Source of the DNA: Plantactinospora mayteni
Lineage (GTDB): Bacteria > Actinomycetota > Actinomycetes > Mycobacteriales > Micromonosporaceae
NCBI RefSeq assembly: GCF_016862935.1
Contig: NZ_BONX01000044.1
Location: 1-64,000, forward strand
Direction: 5' to 3'
Length of the DNA stretch: 64,000 bases
Under the pieces are notes generated by a model. It saw nothing but the letters and a program-made list of their open reading frames with translations. It had not been told where the DNA came from and did no database searches. The position numbers and the translations under genes were made by a program. Of this stretch, positions 9,349 through 17,466 are shown in pieces (within the stretch, counting starts at the first letter, position 1; each line of letters starts with the position of its first letter).

Positions 9349-9388
9349 GGGCCCGCCACCGCCGAGCTGATCCGGCGGTGGCGGGCCC
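9349..9388. terminator. Perfect 15 bp stem-loop between ung and tsaB
   Basis: Arms GGGCCCGCCACCGCC (9349-9363) and GGCGGTGGCGGGCCC (9374-9388) pair perfectly around a 10-base loop. It lies 56 bp past the ung stop and about 105 bp before tsaB, both on the minus strand. It is probably the ung terminator; no U-run is visible, as is common in high-GC actinobacteria. Nothing else was recognised between 9243 and 9443. Confidence 0.7.
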
Positions 9389-9443
9389 GGCACACGTCAA
9401 CCGACTGAGGTCGGCTCAGGTCAGCGGGCTGAGATCACCTGCG

Positions 9444-10130
9444 TCAGCGGACTGACAGGTCCCAGTCGACGGTGGGCCGACCGGCGTCGGCGAGCGCCTT
9501 GTTGCAGGCGCTGAACGGGCGGCTGCCGAGGAAACCGCGAGGGTTCATCGGACTCGGGTGACCGGCCTCCAGCACCACGTGCGACGGATTGCCGACCAGT
9601 GCGGCCTTCTTGCGCGCGTATCCGCCCCAGAGCAGGAAGACGATCCGCTCCGGGCGGGCGTCGAGGGCCTTGATGGTGGCGTCGGTGAACGCCTCCCAGC
9701 CCTTGTTGCCGTGCGAGCCCGGGGTCGCCTGCCGGACGGTCAACACCGCGTTGAGCAGCAGCACGCCCTGGCTCGCCCAACGGGTCAGGTTGCCGCCACG
9801 CGACACCGGCACCCCGAGGTCGTCGGCCAGCTCCTTGAAGACGTTGCGCAGCGACGGTGGCACCGAGACGCCGTCACGGACGCTGAAGCTGAGCCCGTGC
9901 GCCTGCCCCGCCTTGTGGTAGGGATCCTGACCGAGGATCAGCACCCGGCAGTCCTCCGGCGCGCAGAGCCGGTAGGCCGCGAAGAGGTCCTCCACCGGCG
10001 GGAAGACGGTCTGGGTCGCGTATTCCCCGGCGACGAACCCGCTCAACTCGGCGGTCTGGGCCGGGTCGAGGTGCGGGTCCAGCGCCGCCTGCCAGGCCGG
10101 CGGCAGCAGGGCCGGAAGATCCAGGGTCAT
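9444..10130 (-). CDS. ung: Uracil-DNA glycosylase, family 1
   Basis: 228 residues with the ATG at 10130 (MTLDLPALLPP), preceded by GAGGTTACCG as ribosome binding site; a longer in-frame extension to 10520 is rejected because it overlaps tsaE. It removes uracil from DNA as the first step of base excision repair. The water-activating motif GQDPYH and the DNA-intercalation loop HPSPMNPRGF are intact, and the length is normal. It sits between tsaB and tsaE, interrupting the t6A/cell-wall gene order, and is flanked on the tsaB side by a strong hairpin, so it is probably a separate transcript. Confidence 0.96.
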   Translation of the reverse strand: MTLDLPALLPPAWQAALDPHLDPAQTAELSGFVAGEYATQTVFPPVEDLFAAYRLCAPEDCRVLILGQDPYHKAGQAHGLSFSVRDGVSVPPSLRNVFKELADDLGVPVSRGGNLTRWASQGVLLLNAVLTVRQATPGSHGNKGWEAFTDATIKALDARPERIVFLLWGGYARKKAALVGNPSHVVLEAGHPSPMNPRGFLGSRPFSACNKALADAGRPTVDWDLSVR

Positions 10131-10260
10131 CGGTAACCTCTCGAGCGCCACGGTCGTTTCCCGCACTCTAGAAGTCCGGTACGACACCGGAAATTCCGGT
10201 ACGACGGCCCGTTCCCGGCGCGATGCGGCGCGCCTGTTCAGCGCGGCTCGGCGGGTTCGT

Positions 10261-10764
10261 TCAGCGCAGCACGGCGAGTCGCTCGGCCCAGTCGCCACCG
10301 AGTGGCACCAGCTCGACGCGCCGGGTGTCGTCGTCCCGCCGGTCGATGAGTACCCGCAGATGCGCGTCGACCAGGTGCTCGACCATGCCCTCGCCCCACT
10401 CGACCACGGTGACCGCCTCGTCCACCGAGGCGTCCAGGTCGAGGTCGTCGATCTCGGCCCGGGGGTCGACCGCGTCGCCCAGCCGGTACGCGTCGGCGTG
10501 CACCAGCGTGGCCCGGCCACCCCGAGCCGGATCGGGCCGGTGTACCCGGGCGATCACGAAGGTCGGCGAGGTGATCTCGCCGAGTACGCCCAGCCCGGCG
10601 GCGATCCCCTGCACCAGAGCGGTCTTGCCGGCGCCCAGCGGGCCGGTGAGCACCAGCAGGTCTCCGGTGCGGAGCAGCTCGCCGATCTGCCGCCCGAACT
10701 CGTGGGTGTCCGCCACCGTCGGCAGCTCGCGGACCAGTTCCCTACCGCGCAACGCGTCGCTCAT
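10261..10764 (-). CDS. tsaE: tRNA threonylcarbamoyladenosine biosynthesis ATPase TsaE
   Basis: 167 residues. The P-loop GPLGAGKTALVQGIA, switch-like TSPTFVI and a VVEWGEGM motif identify TsaE (YjeE), the ATPase that resets the TsaBD complex during t6A synthesis. It begins 9 bp after the stop of the alpha/beta hydrolase gene on the same strand. The 130 bp between tsaE and ung contains two copies of CCGGTACGAC (around 10177 and 10197) but no recognised site. Confidence 0.94.
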   Translation of the reverse strand: MSDALRGRELVRELPTVADTHEFGRQIGELLRTGDLLVLTGPLGAGKTALVQGIAAGLGVLGEITSPTFVIARVHRPDPARGGRATLVHADAYRLGDAVDPRAEIDDLDLDASVDEAVTVVEWGEGMVEHLVDAHLRVLIDRRDDDTRRVELVPLGGDWAERLAVLR

Positions 10765-10773
10765 CCGGACGGC

Positions 10774-11922
10774 TCAGTCCCTTCCTCGGCCGGGCAGCCG
10801 GTCGAGGAAGTCCAGCAGTGCCGTGTTGACCTCGTCGGCGTGTTCCAGCATCACCACGTGCCCGCTGTCGGGCACCTTGCGGTATTCGGCGTCCGGCAGC
10901 CAGCGGACGATCTCCTCGGAGTGGGTGACCGGGGTGATCATGTCGCGCTCACCCACGATGACCAGGGTCGGACTCTCCCGCAGTGCGGCCAGTACCGGAT
11001 AGCGGGCATGGGTGTAGATGGTGCGCAGATAGCGGGCCACCGTCTCGGTGGAGGTCCGGGAGTTCATCTTCTCCACGTAGGAGACCAGCGCCGGGCTGGG
11101 AGTGGGGGTGCCGAAGCCGTACCGGCGGGTGAGCAGCCAGGCCAGGTTGGCCGAGGCGCGCCGGGCCCGGTCGATCACGCTGCCGGTCAGCCGGGTGGCG
11201 TTGTCGACCACCGGCAGCAGCGGTGCGCCGGCCCGGGCGATGATCGCCGGCAGTCCGAACTTCGTCTCCGCCACCAGCCCGCCGGAGGTGGCCATCAGCA
11301 CGGTACCGACCACCCGCTCGGCGAACAGCTCCGGATAGCGCTCGGCGAACGCCATGATGGTCATGCCGCCCATCGAGTGCCCGACCAGCACCAGCGGCCC
11401 GGTCGGCGCCGTCCGGTCGATCACCGAGCGAAGCGTCTCGCCAAGCACCTGGAGCTGGTATTCGCCGGACTCCAGCCGGCCGGACCGGCCGTGCCCCGGC
11501 TGGTCGTAGAAGACCATCCGGTCCTCGCCCAGCTCGGTCAGGATCTTGCGCTGGAAGTGGAAGGTCCCCATGTCCAGGCAGAAACCGTGCACGAAGACCA
11601 GGGTCGGCCGCCCCGGTCCGGGCTGCGGCCCGACCAGCTCGACGTGGATGTCGGTGCCGTCGGCGGTGGAGACGGTGCAGGACTCGTCGTGGGGCAGTGC
11701 GCCGAACGGCTCGGTCGCGTACCGGTCGCCGGGTGCGATCTTGGAACGGCGTACCACCGCCCGCTCGGCAGCCACCCCGGCGGCGATGCCGGCCGCCGCG
11801 ACCCCGGCCGCCGCGCCGATGATGCCGGCCACCCGGAACAGCCCGGTCCGGGTCGGGGTACGCCGGGCGACCTGCCGCTGCACCGGTACCCGCGAGGCGA
11901 CGGCCCGCTTGGCGGGGCTCAC
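10774..11922 (-). CDS. Alpha/beta hydrolase with N-terminal membrane helix
   Basis: 382 residues, GTG start at 11922. Residues about 28-52 form a hydrophobic alanine/glycine-rich helix (likely anchor). The alpha/beta hydrolase fold follows with oxyanion motif VFVHGFCLDMG, nucleophile elbow VGHSMGGM (Ser), and acid/His regions VIVGERDMITP and PDSGHVVMLEH. The substrate is unknown. Such a hydrolase between alr and tsaE is common in actinobacteria. A perfect 60 bp tandem repeat fills the whole gap to alr, and its last copy supplies the likely ribosome binding site (GGAAGGCGAG about 5 bases before the GTG). Confidence 0.88.
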   Translation of the reverse strand: MSPAKRAVASRVPVQRQVARRTPTRTGLFRVAGIIGAAAGVAAAGIAAGVAAERAVVRRSKIAPGDRYATEPFGALPHDESCTVSTADGTDIHVELVGPQPGPGRPTLVFVHGFCLDMGTFHFQRKILTELGEDRMVFYDQPGHGRSGRLESGEYQLQVLGETLRSVIDRTAPTGPLVLVGHSMGGMTIMAFAERYPELFAERVVGTVLMATSGGLVAETKFGLPAIIARAGAPLLPVVDNATRLTGSVIDRARRASANLAWLLTRRYGFGTPTPSPALVSYVEKMNSRTSTETVARYLRTIYTHARYPVLAALRESPTLVIVGERDMITPVTHSEEIVRWLPDAEYRKVPDSGHVVMLEHADEVNTALLDFLDRLPGRGRD

Positions 11923-12041
11923 CGGAACTCGCCTTCCGTTCGCGACTGCGGGGCTCGCAAACCCGGCTCACTCCTCGCACTCCGGAACTCGCCTTCCGTT
12001 CGCGACTGCGGGGCTCGCAAACCCGGCTCACTCCTCGCACT
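11922..12041. repeat. Perfect 60 bp tandem duplication between alr and hydrolase gene
   Basis: Two identical 60 bp copies, 11922-11981 and 11982-12041, exactly span the region between the alr stop (12041-12043) and the hydrolase GTG (11920-11922). On the minus strand each unit reads open as SARSEPGLRAPQSRTEGEFR, and each contains GGAAGGCGAG, a plausible Shine-Dalgarno. Perfect identity suggests recent duplication or an actively copied unit. Confidence 0.95.
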
Positions 12042-13159
12042 CACGACCGCGCTCCGTCGTACACCCGGGGCACCCGGACCCCGCCGAACCGGGTGACGAT
12101 CTCGTAGTTGATGGTGCCGACCGCCTCGGCCCAGTCGTCGGCGGTGGGTACCCCGTCCGCCCCGTCGCCGAAGAGCGTCGCCACCTCGCCCGGGGCGACC
12201 GGGTCGTCGCCGCAGTCCAGCATGATCTGGTCCATGCAGACCCGGCCGGCGATCCGTCGCCGGGCACCGGCGAGCTGGACTGGACCGACGTTGGAGGCGT
12301 GCCGGGGCACCCCGTCGGCGTAGCCGAGCGGAACGACGGCGAGTGTCGTCTCCCGCTCGGTGTGGTAGGTGTGCCCGTAGGAGACCCCGGTGCCGGCCGG
12401 TACCCGCTTGGTCAGCGTCACCCGGGCCCGGGCGGTCATCGCCGGCCGCAGCCCGAACTGCTCCCCGGCCACCGGCGACAGCCCGTACATGGCGATGCCG
12501 GGGCGGACCAGGTCGAAGTGGGTGTCGGGCCGGGTCAGCGTGGCCGCCGAGTTTGCCAGGTGCCGGTAGCGGGGGCGCAGCCCGGCCCGCTCGGCCAGGG
12601 CCAGCCCTTCGGTGAAGACCGCGAGCTGCCGGTCGGTGGTGGCGTGCGTGGGCGCGTCGGCGTAGACCAGGTGGCTCCACAGCCCGACCACCTCGACCAG
12701 CCCGTCGGCCTGGGCCTTCGCCGCCGCGTCGAGCAGTTCGGGCCAGTCGTCCAGGGTCGCGCCGCCCCGGGACAGCCCAGTGTCGATCTTGAGGTGGGCC
12801 CGGGCCGGCCGGCCGGCCCGTTCGGCGGCGGCGACCAGCTCGGCGAGCTGGCCGAGGCTGGCGGCGGCCAGGTCGATCCCGGCGGTCACCCCGTCGTGCA
12901 GCGGCAGCCCGGGCGCCAGCAGCCAGGCCAGTACCGGCGCGGTGATCCCGCCCCGGCGCAGCGTCAACGCCTCGTCCAGGGTGCAGACGCCCAGCCAGTC
13001 CGCCCCGGCGTCGAGCGCCGCCCCGGCGACCGGGAGCATGCCGTGGCCGTATCCGTCACCCTTGACCACGGCCATCAGCTCGGCGCTCGTCCCGGACCGC
13101 AGTCGGGACACGTTGTCGCGGATCGCGTCAAGGTCGACGCGTACCTCGGCCTGCCACAT
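12041..13159 (-). CDS. alr: Alanine racemase
   Basis: 372 residues, fold-type III PLP enzyme that makes D-alanine for peptidoglycan. The PLP lysine is in the N-terminal VVKGDGYGHG, and the second catalytic residue is the tyrosine of GVSYGHTYHTE. The start MWQAEVRVDLDAIRDNVSRLR is typical of the family. It lies between nnrD and the hydrolase in a minus-strand cell wall/housekeeping run. The stop codon uses the last base of the 60 bp tandem repeat. Confidence 0.97.
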   Translation of the reverse strand: MWQAEVRVDLDAIRDNVSRLRSGTSAELMAVVKGDGYGHGMLPVAGAALDAGADWLGVCTLDEALTLRRGGITAPVLAWLLAPGLPLHDGVTAGIDLAAASLGQLAELVAAAERAGRPARAHLKIDTGLSRGGATLDDWPELLDAAAKAQADGLVEVVGLWSHLVYADAPTHATTDRQLAVFTEGLALAERAGLRPRYRHLANSAATLTRPDTHFDLVRPGIAMYGLSPVAGEQFGLRPAMTARARVTLTKRVPAGTGVSYGHTYHTERETTLAVVPLGYADGVPRHASNVGPVQLAGARRRIAGRVCMDQIMLDCGDDPVAPGEVATLFGDGADGVPTADDWAEAVGTINYEIVTRFGGVRVPRVYDGARS

Positions 13160-13245
13160 GCGTTCAGCCTACTGAAGCGTAGATCGAAATGGCCCCGGGT
13201 GCCGTGACCAGGACAGTTCCGCGCTCAACCCGGACAGTTCCGCGC

Positions 13246-14718
13246 TCAACGGGGCAGTCTGGCGATCACCGGTCGCAGCGCGGCGGCCACGTCGGCGGCG
13301 ATCACCGGCCCGCGCCGGGCCGCCTCCTGCCCGGCCAGCCCGTGCAGGTACGCCGCCGAAGCCGCCGCCCGCTCGGCCGGTACGCCGGCGGCGAGCAGCG
13401 AGCCCAGCAACCCGGCCAGCACGTCGCCGGTGCCGCCGGTGGCGAGGGCCGGGGTACCGGTCGGGTTGGCGAAGGCCCGCCCGTCCGGGGTGGCCACCAC
13501 CGTCCGGTCGCCCTTGAGCAGCACCACCGCGTTCATCCAGGTGGCCAGTCGCAGCGCCGCCCCGACCCGGTCCCCGCCGGGCGGCTCGCCGCAGAGCCGG
13601 GCGTACTCGCGGTCGTGCGGGGTGACCACGATCGGCGCGTCCCGCTCCCGCAGCCGCTCCGCCATCGAGCCGTCCACCAGCAGGGTGAGCGCGTCCGCGT
13701 CCAGCACCACCGGCACCGGTGCGGCGAGTACGCAGCGCAGCTCGGTAGCGGCCGTGGAATCGGTGCCGAGCCCCGAGCCGCAGACCCACGCCTGCACCCG
13801 GCCGGCCTCGTTGACCCGCTCGGCGGCGACCACGGACGGATAGCGGCGCAGCACCTCGGCCCGGGCACCACCGGCGTACCGGATCATGCCGGTCGGTCCG
13901 GCGACCGCGCCACCGGCCGAGAGCACCGCCGCGCCCGGGTACGTCGCCGAACCGGTGGCCAGCCCGACCACGCCCCGGCTGTACTTCTCCTCCTCGGGAC
14001 CGAGCCGGGGCCACCAGTCACGCACGTCCGACCACTCGGTGACCCGTACCGCCGGAGTGGCCCGCAGCCACGGGCCGAGCCCGATGTCGACCAGCTCGAC
14101 CTGCCCGGCCCGGGGTGCGGCCGGCCCGACCACGTGGGCGGGCTTGAGACAGCCGAAGGTGACCGTCAGGTCGGCGGTGACCGTGCCGGGCAGGCCGACC
14201 GAGCGGGGCACGTCGCCGGTGTCGACCTCGACGCCGCTCGGCACGTCCACCGCCACGACCGGCGGCCGGTCCCCGGTCCGGCCGGTCAGGCCGGGCAGCT
14301 CGGCCACCAGCCGGGCCGCCGGCTCGCGCAGCCCGCCGGAGCCGCCGATCCCGACGATCCCGTCCAGCACCAGGTCGGCCCGGTCCGGCAGCCCGTCGAC
14401 CACCCGCCCGCCCGACGCTCGGAACTCGGCCAGGCCGCCCTGGTGCACCCGCTCGGGCGCCAGCAGCACCGCACTCACCGCCGCGCCCCGGCCGGCGAGC
14501 CGGGCACCGGCATAGAGGGTGTCGCCGCCGTTGTCGCCGGAGCCGACGAGCAGCAGCACCCGGGCGCCGTAGACTCCGCCGTCCCGCTCGGCGAGCAGCC
14601 GGGCGCAGTGCCCGGCCAGCCCACCGGCGGCACGCCGCATCAGGGTGCCGGCCGGCAGGGTGGCCATCAGGGCCCGCTCGGCGGCGCGTACGTCCGCCAC
14701 CCGCCACGCGGCCCTCAT
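13246..14718 (-). CDS. nnrD: Bifunctional NAD(P)H-hydrate epimerase/ADP-dependent dehydratase
   Basis: 490 residues. The N-terminal half (about 1-210) is the YjeF_N epimerase with LLLVGSGDNGGDTLYAGARL. The C-terminal half is the carbohydrate-kinase-like dehydratase with TGGTGDVLAGLLGSLLAAG near the end. It repairs hydrated NAD(P)H. The start (MRAAWRVADVRAAE) is the ATG at 14718, inside a 34 bp repeat array; an ATG overlapping the acpS stop at 14802 is in the same frame but hits a TGA after 17 codons. Gene order acpS-nnrD-alr is typical of actinobacteria. Confidence 0.95.
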   Translation of the reverse strand: MRAAWRVADVRAAERALMATLPAGTLMRRAAGGLAGHCARLLAERDGGVYGARVLLLVGSGDNGGDTLYAGARLAGRGAAVSAVLLAPERVHQGGLAEFRASGGRVVDGLPDRADLVLDGIVGIGGSGGLREPAARLVAELPGLTGRTGDRPPVVAVDVPSGVEVDTGDVPRSVGLPGTVTADLTVTFGCLKPAHVVGPAAPRAGQVELVDIGLGPWLRATPAVRVTEWSDVRDWWPRLGPEEEKYSRGVVGLATGSATYPGAAVLSAGGAVAGPTGMIRYAGGARAEVLRRYPSVVAAERVNEAGRVQAWVCGSGLGTDSTAATELRCVLAAPVPVVLDADALTLLVDGSMAERLRERDAPIVVTPHDREYARLCGEPPGGDRVGAALRLATWMNAVVLLKGDRTVVATPDGRAFANPTGTPALATGGTGDVLAGLLGSLLAAGVPAERAAASAAYLHGLAGQEAARRGPVIAADVAAALRPVIARLPR

Positions 14719-14799
14719 CGCTGCAAGGTCCTCATCGCCGCACCGCCTTCATCGCCGCAAGGTCCTCATCGCCGCACCGCCCCCATCGCCGCACCGCCT
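14716..14799. repeat. 34 bp direct repeats between acpS and nnrD
   Basis: Units at 14716-14749 and 14750-14783 differ at only a few positions, and a partial third unit runs 14784-14799. On the minus strand each unit brings GCGATGAGG or GCGATGGGG, so several potential start codons lie in tandem before nnrD. The array exactly fills the acpS/nnrD junction. Confidence 0.8.
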
Positions 14800-15167
14800 C
14801 ATCGCTCCGCCACCACCATCGCCGAGGCGATCCCGCCGTCGTGCGACAGCGACAGGTGCCACCGTTGTACCCCGCGTTCGGTGGCGGCGGTCGCGACCGT
14901 GCCGGAGACCGTCAGCCACGGCCGCCCGTCCGGGTCGGAGACCACCTCGCAGTCGTGCCAGCGCAGCCCGGCCGGTGCGCCCAGCGCCTTGGCCACCGCC
15001 TCCTTCGCGGCGAACCGGGCGGCGAGCGACTCGGCCGAGCGCGGATTGCCCGACCCGGTGACGCGTTCCGCCTCGGTGAAGAGTCGATCGGCCAGCAGCG
15101 GGGTACGGGCGAGCGCCCGGGCGAACCGATCCACCAGTACGACGTCGATGCCGACCGCGACGATCAC
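14799..15167 (-). CDS. acpS: Holo-[acyl-carrier-protein] synthase
   Basis: 122 residues, usual length. It transfers 4'-phosphopantetheine from CoA to the serine of acyl carrier protein. The magnesium-binding [14 protein letters not shown] near the N-terminus and the [12 protein letters not shown] motif (about 48-60) are intact. It is encoded 140 bp after glmS on the same strand, a gap largely filled by copy 2 of the 90 bp palindromic element (15221-15309). Confidence 0.96.
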   Translation of the reverse strand: MIVAVGIDVVLVDRFARALARTPLLADRLFTEAERVTGSGNPRSAESLAARFAAKEAVAKALGAPAGLRWHDCEVVSDPDGRPWLTVSGTVATAATERGVQRWHLSLSHDGGIASAMVVAER

Positions 15168-15220
15168 CGCCTCACCCTACCGGCGGGGCCGGTGCGCACG
15201 CTCACGGTGACCGGCTCACT

Positions 15221-15309
15221 GAACCTTCGTCAACCTCCCCTTGCGGTCCGGTGGACCGCAAGGTCGGACGCGGTGCGTGCGCGCCGCGCGATTCAGGTTG
15301 AAAAGGTTC
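15221..15309 (+). repeat. 90 bp interspersed palindromic element, copy 2
   Basis: The left end GAACCTTCGTCAACCTC and right end GAGGTT-like sequence closing with TTGAAAAGGTTC form a terminal inverted repeat. The centre has a perfect 9 bp hairpin (TTGCGGTCC/GGACCGCAA with 3-base loop, 15241-15261). The closing TTCA gives the minus-strand TGA stop of glmS (15308-15310), as copy 1 does for tsaB. Confidence 0.92.
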
Positions 15310-17209
15310 ACTCCACGGTGACCGACTTGGCCAGGTTGCGCGGCTGGTCGACGTCGTGTCCCCGGGCGGCGGCGATCTCGCAGGCGAGCACCTGCAACGG
15401 CACCGTGGTCACCAGCGGGGCCAGCAGGGTCGGGGTACGCGGCACGTAGATCAGGTGGTCGGCGTACGGGGTCACCGCCTCGTCGCCCTGCTCGGCGATC
15501 ACGATGGTGCGGGCGCCCCGGGCCCGGATCTCCTGGATGTTGGAGACGATCTTGTCGTGCAGCATCCCCCGCCCGGCCGGGGACGGCACGATGCAGACCA
15601 CCGGGGTGCCCTGGTCGATCAGCGAGATCGGCCCGTGCTTCAGCTCGCCGGCCGCGAACCCCTCGGCGTGCATGTAGGCGAGTTCCTTGAGCTTGAGCGC
15701 GCCCTCCAGGGCGACCGGGAAGCCGACGTGCCGGCCGATGAAGAGCACCGTCGGCGCCGCCTTGAGCTCCCGGGCCAGTTCCCGGACCGGCTCGATCCCG
15801 GCGAGCAGCTCGCGCAGCTTGTCCGGCATCTCCTGGAGCTGGTCCACCACCGCGGCCACCTCGTCGGCGTACTTGATTCCGCGTACCTGGGCCAGGTGCA
15901 GGCCGATCAGATAGCAGGCCACCACCTGGGTGAGGAACGCCTTGGTGGAGGCGACCGCCACCTCGGGCCCGCCGTGGGTGTAGAGCACGGCGTCGGACTC
16001 GCGCGGGATGGTGGAGCCGTTGGTGTTGCAGATCGCCAGCACCCGGGCCTTCTGCTCCTTGGCGTGCCGCAGCGCCATCAGGGTGTCCATGGTCTCGCCG
16101 GACTGGGAGATCGCCACCACCAGGGTGGACCGGTCGAGTACCGGGTCGCGGTAGCGGAACTCGCTGGCCAGCTCGACCTCGCAGGGGATCCGGGTCCAGT
16201 GCTCGATGGCGTACTTCGCCACCATCCCGGCGTGGTACGAGGTGCCGCAGGCGACGATGAAGATCTTGTCGGCGTCCCGCAGGTCCTGGTCGGAGAGGCG
16301 TACCTCGTCGAGGACGATCTCGCCGTTCTCCTTGAGCCGGCCGAGCAGGGTGTCGGCGATCGCCTGCGGCTGCTCGGCGATCTCCTTCAGCATGAAGTAG
16401 TCGTAGCCGCCCTTCTCGGCGGCCGAGGCGTCCCAGTCGATGTGGAAGTCCTTGCCGGTGGCCGGCGCACCGGTGAAGTCGGTGACCTCGATGGCCTCCC
16501 CGGTGATGAGTACCACCTGGTCCTGGCCCAGTTCGACCGCGTCCCGGGTGTGCTCGATGAACGCGGAGACGTCGCTGGCCAGGTAGTTCTCCCCGACCCC
16601 GCGCCCGACCACCAGCGGCGAGTTGCGCCGGGCCCCGACCACCGCGCCGGGGATCGCGGCGTCCACCGCGAGCAGCGTGAAGGCGCCCTCCAGCCGCTGG
16701 CAGACCTGGCGCATCGCGGTGGCCAGCAGGGTCGGCCCGTCGGGCTCGCCGGCGGCGCGCAGCCGGGAAAGCTCACCGGCGAGCAGGTGCGCGGCGCACT
16801 CGGTGTCGGTGTCGCTGGTGAACTCGACGCCCTCGGCCTCCAGCTCGGCGCGGAGCTTGGCGAAGTTCTCGATGATGCCGTTGTGGATCACGGCCACCCG
16901 GCCGTCCCGGGCCCGGTGCGGGTGGGCGTTGCGGTCGGTGGGCCCGCCGTGGGTGGCCCACCGGGTGTGCCCGATCCCGGTGGTCCCGGCGCCGATGCCG
17001 GGTACCGCGTCGTCATCGGCGGTCGACCGCTCGGCCAGCGCCTTCTCCAGGTTGGCCAGCTTGCCGGCCTTCTTCTCGGTCAGCAGGTCGCCGTCGCAGA
17101 CGACCGCCACCCCTGCCGAGTCGTAGCCGCGGTATTCCAGCCGCCGCAACCCGTCCAGCACGATGCCCAGCGCCGGCCTGGCGCCGGCGTAACCCACGAT
17201 TCCGCACAT
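15308..17209 (-). CDS. glmS: Glutamine-fructose-6-phosphate aminotransferase (isomerizing)
   Basis: 633 residues. It makes glucosamine-6-phosphate, the first committed step to UDP-GlcNAc. Cys2 is the glutaminase nucleophile (MCGIVGYAG) and RRLEYRGYDSAG follows; two SIS sugar-isomerase domains make up the second half (SQSGETMDT, ALKLKELAYMHAEGF). The C-terminus DQPRNLAKSVTVE is the conserved catalytic tail. glmM, the next enzyme, lies at 24997-26355, separated from glmS by a 7.5 kb insert of unrelated genes. The stop codon overlaps the palindromic repeat. Confidence 0.97.
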   Translation of the reverse strand: MCGIVGYAGARPALGIVLDGLRRLEYRGYDSAGVAVVCDGDLLTEKKAGKLANLEKALAERSTADDDAVPGIGAGTTGIGHTRWATHGGPTDRNAHPHRARDGRVAVIHNGIIENFAKLRAELEAEGVEFTSDTDTECAAHLLAGELSRLRAAGEPDGPTLLATAMRQVCQRLEGAFTLLAVDAAIPGAVVGARRNSPLVVGRGVGENYLASDVSAFIEHTRDAVELGQDQVVLITGEAIEVTDFTGAPATGKDFHIDWDASAAEKGGYDYFMLKEIAEQPQAIADTLLGRLKENGEIVLDEVRLSDQDLRDADKIFIVACGTSYHAGMVAKYAIEHWTRIPCEVELASEFRYRDPVLDRSTLVVAISQSGETMDTLMALRHAKEQKARVLAICNTNGSTIPRESDAVLYTHGGPEVAVASTKAFLTQVVACYLIGLHLAQVRGIKYADEVAAVVDQLQEMPDKLRELLAGIEPVRELARELKAAPTVLFIGRHVGFPVALEGALKLKELAYMHAEGFAAGELKHGPISLIDQGTPVVCIVPSPAGRGMLHDKIVSNIQEIRARGARTIVIAEQGDEAVTPYADHLIYVPRTPTLLAPLVTTVPLQVLACEIAAARGHDVDQPRNLAKSVTVE

Positions 17210-17466
17210 GGCCCGCAGCCTAACCTAAGTTCGCTCATCTGGCCTGCTCGAAAGGTGCTCATTCGATCACTACTGCTGCTCGGTATCCTGTGCCGTCGGC
17301 AGAACCGGACGAACGGTGGCTCCGCCCGCTCGCCCACCCTTCACCGGTACATCGCGACCAGCGACGACGGGGTACCGTGACTGGCGCATTCGCTGCCATC
17401 TCCTCCGACGCCTCCCTCTCCGCGTCGCCGCGCCCCTGCTGTCCGCCATATCTGGAGCCAGACCCG
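17210..17466. other. Divergent promoter region glmS / MmpS-like gene
   Basis: 257 bp between the minus-strand glmS start and the plus-strand ATG at 17467. It must hold both promoters. The first 60 bases (17218-17280) are relatively AT-rich, but no clear -35/-10 pair or operator could be assigned by eye. Confidence 0.4.

Noticed and set aside
14719-14802. nnrD start overlapping the acpS stop (ATGA at 14802)
   Set aside because: This ATG is in phase with nnrD but meets a TGA after 17 codons, so it cannot be the nnrD start.
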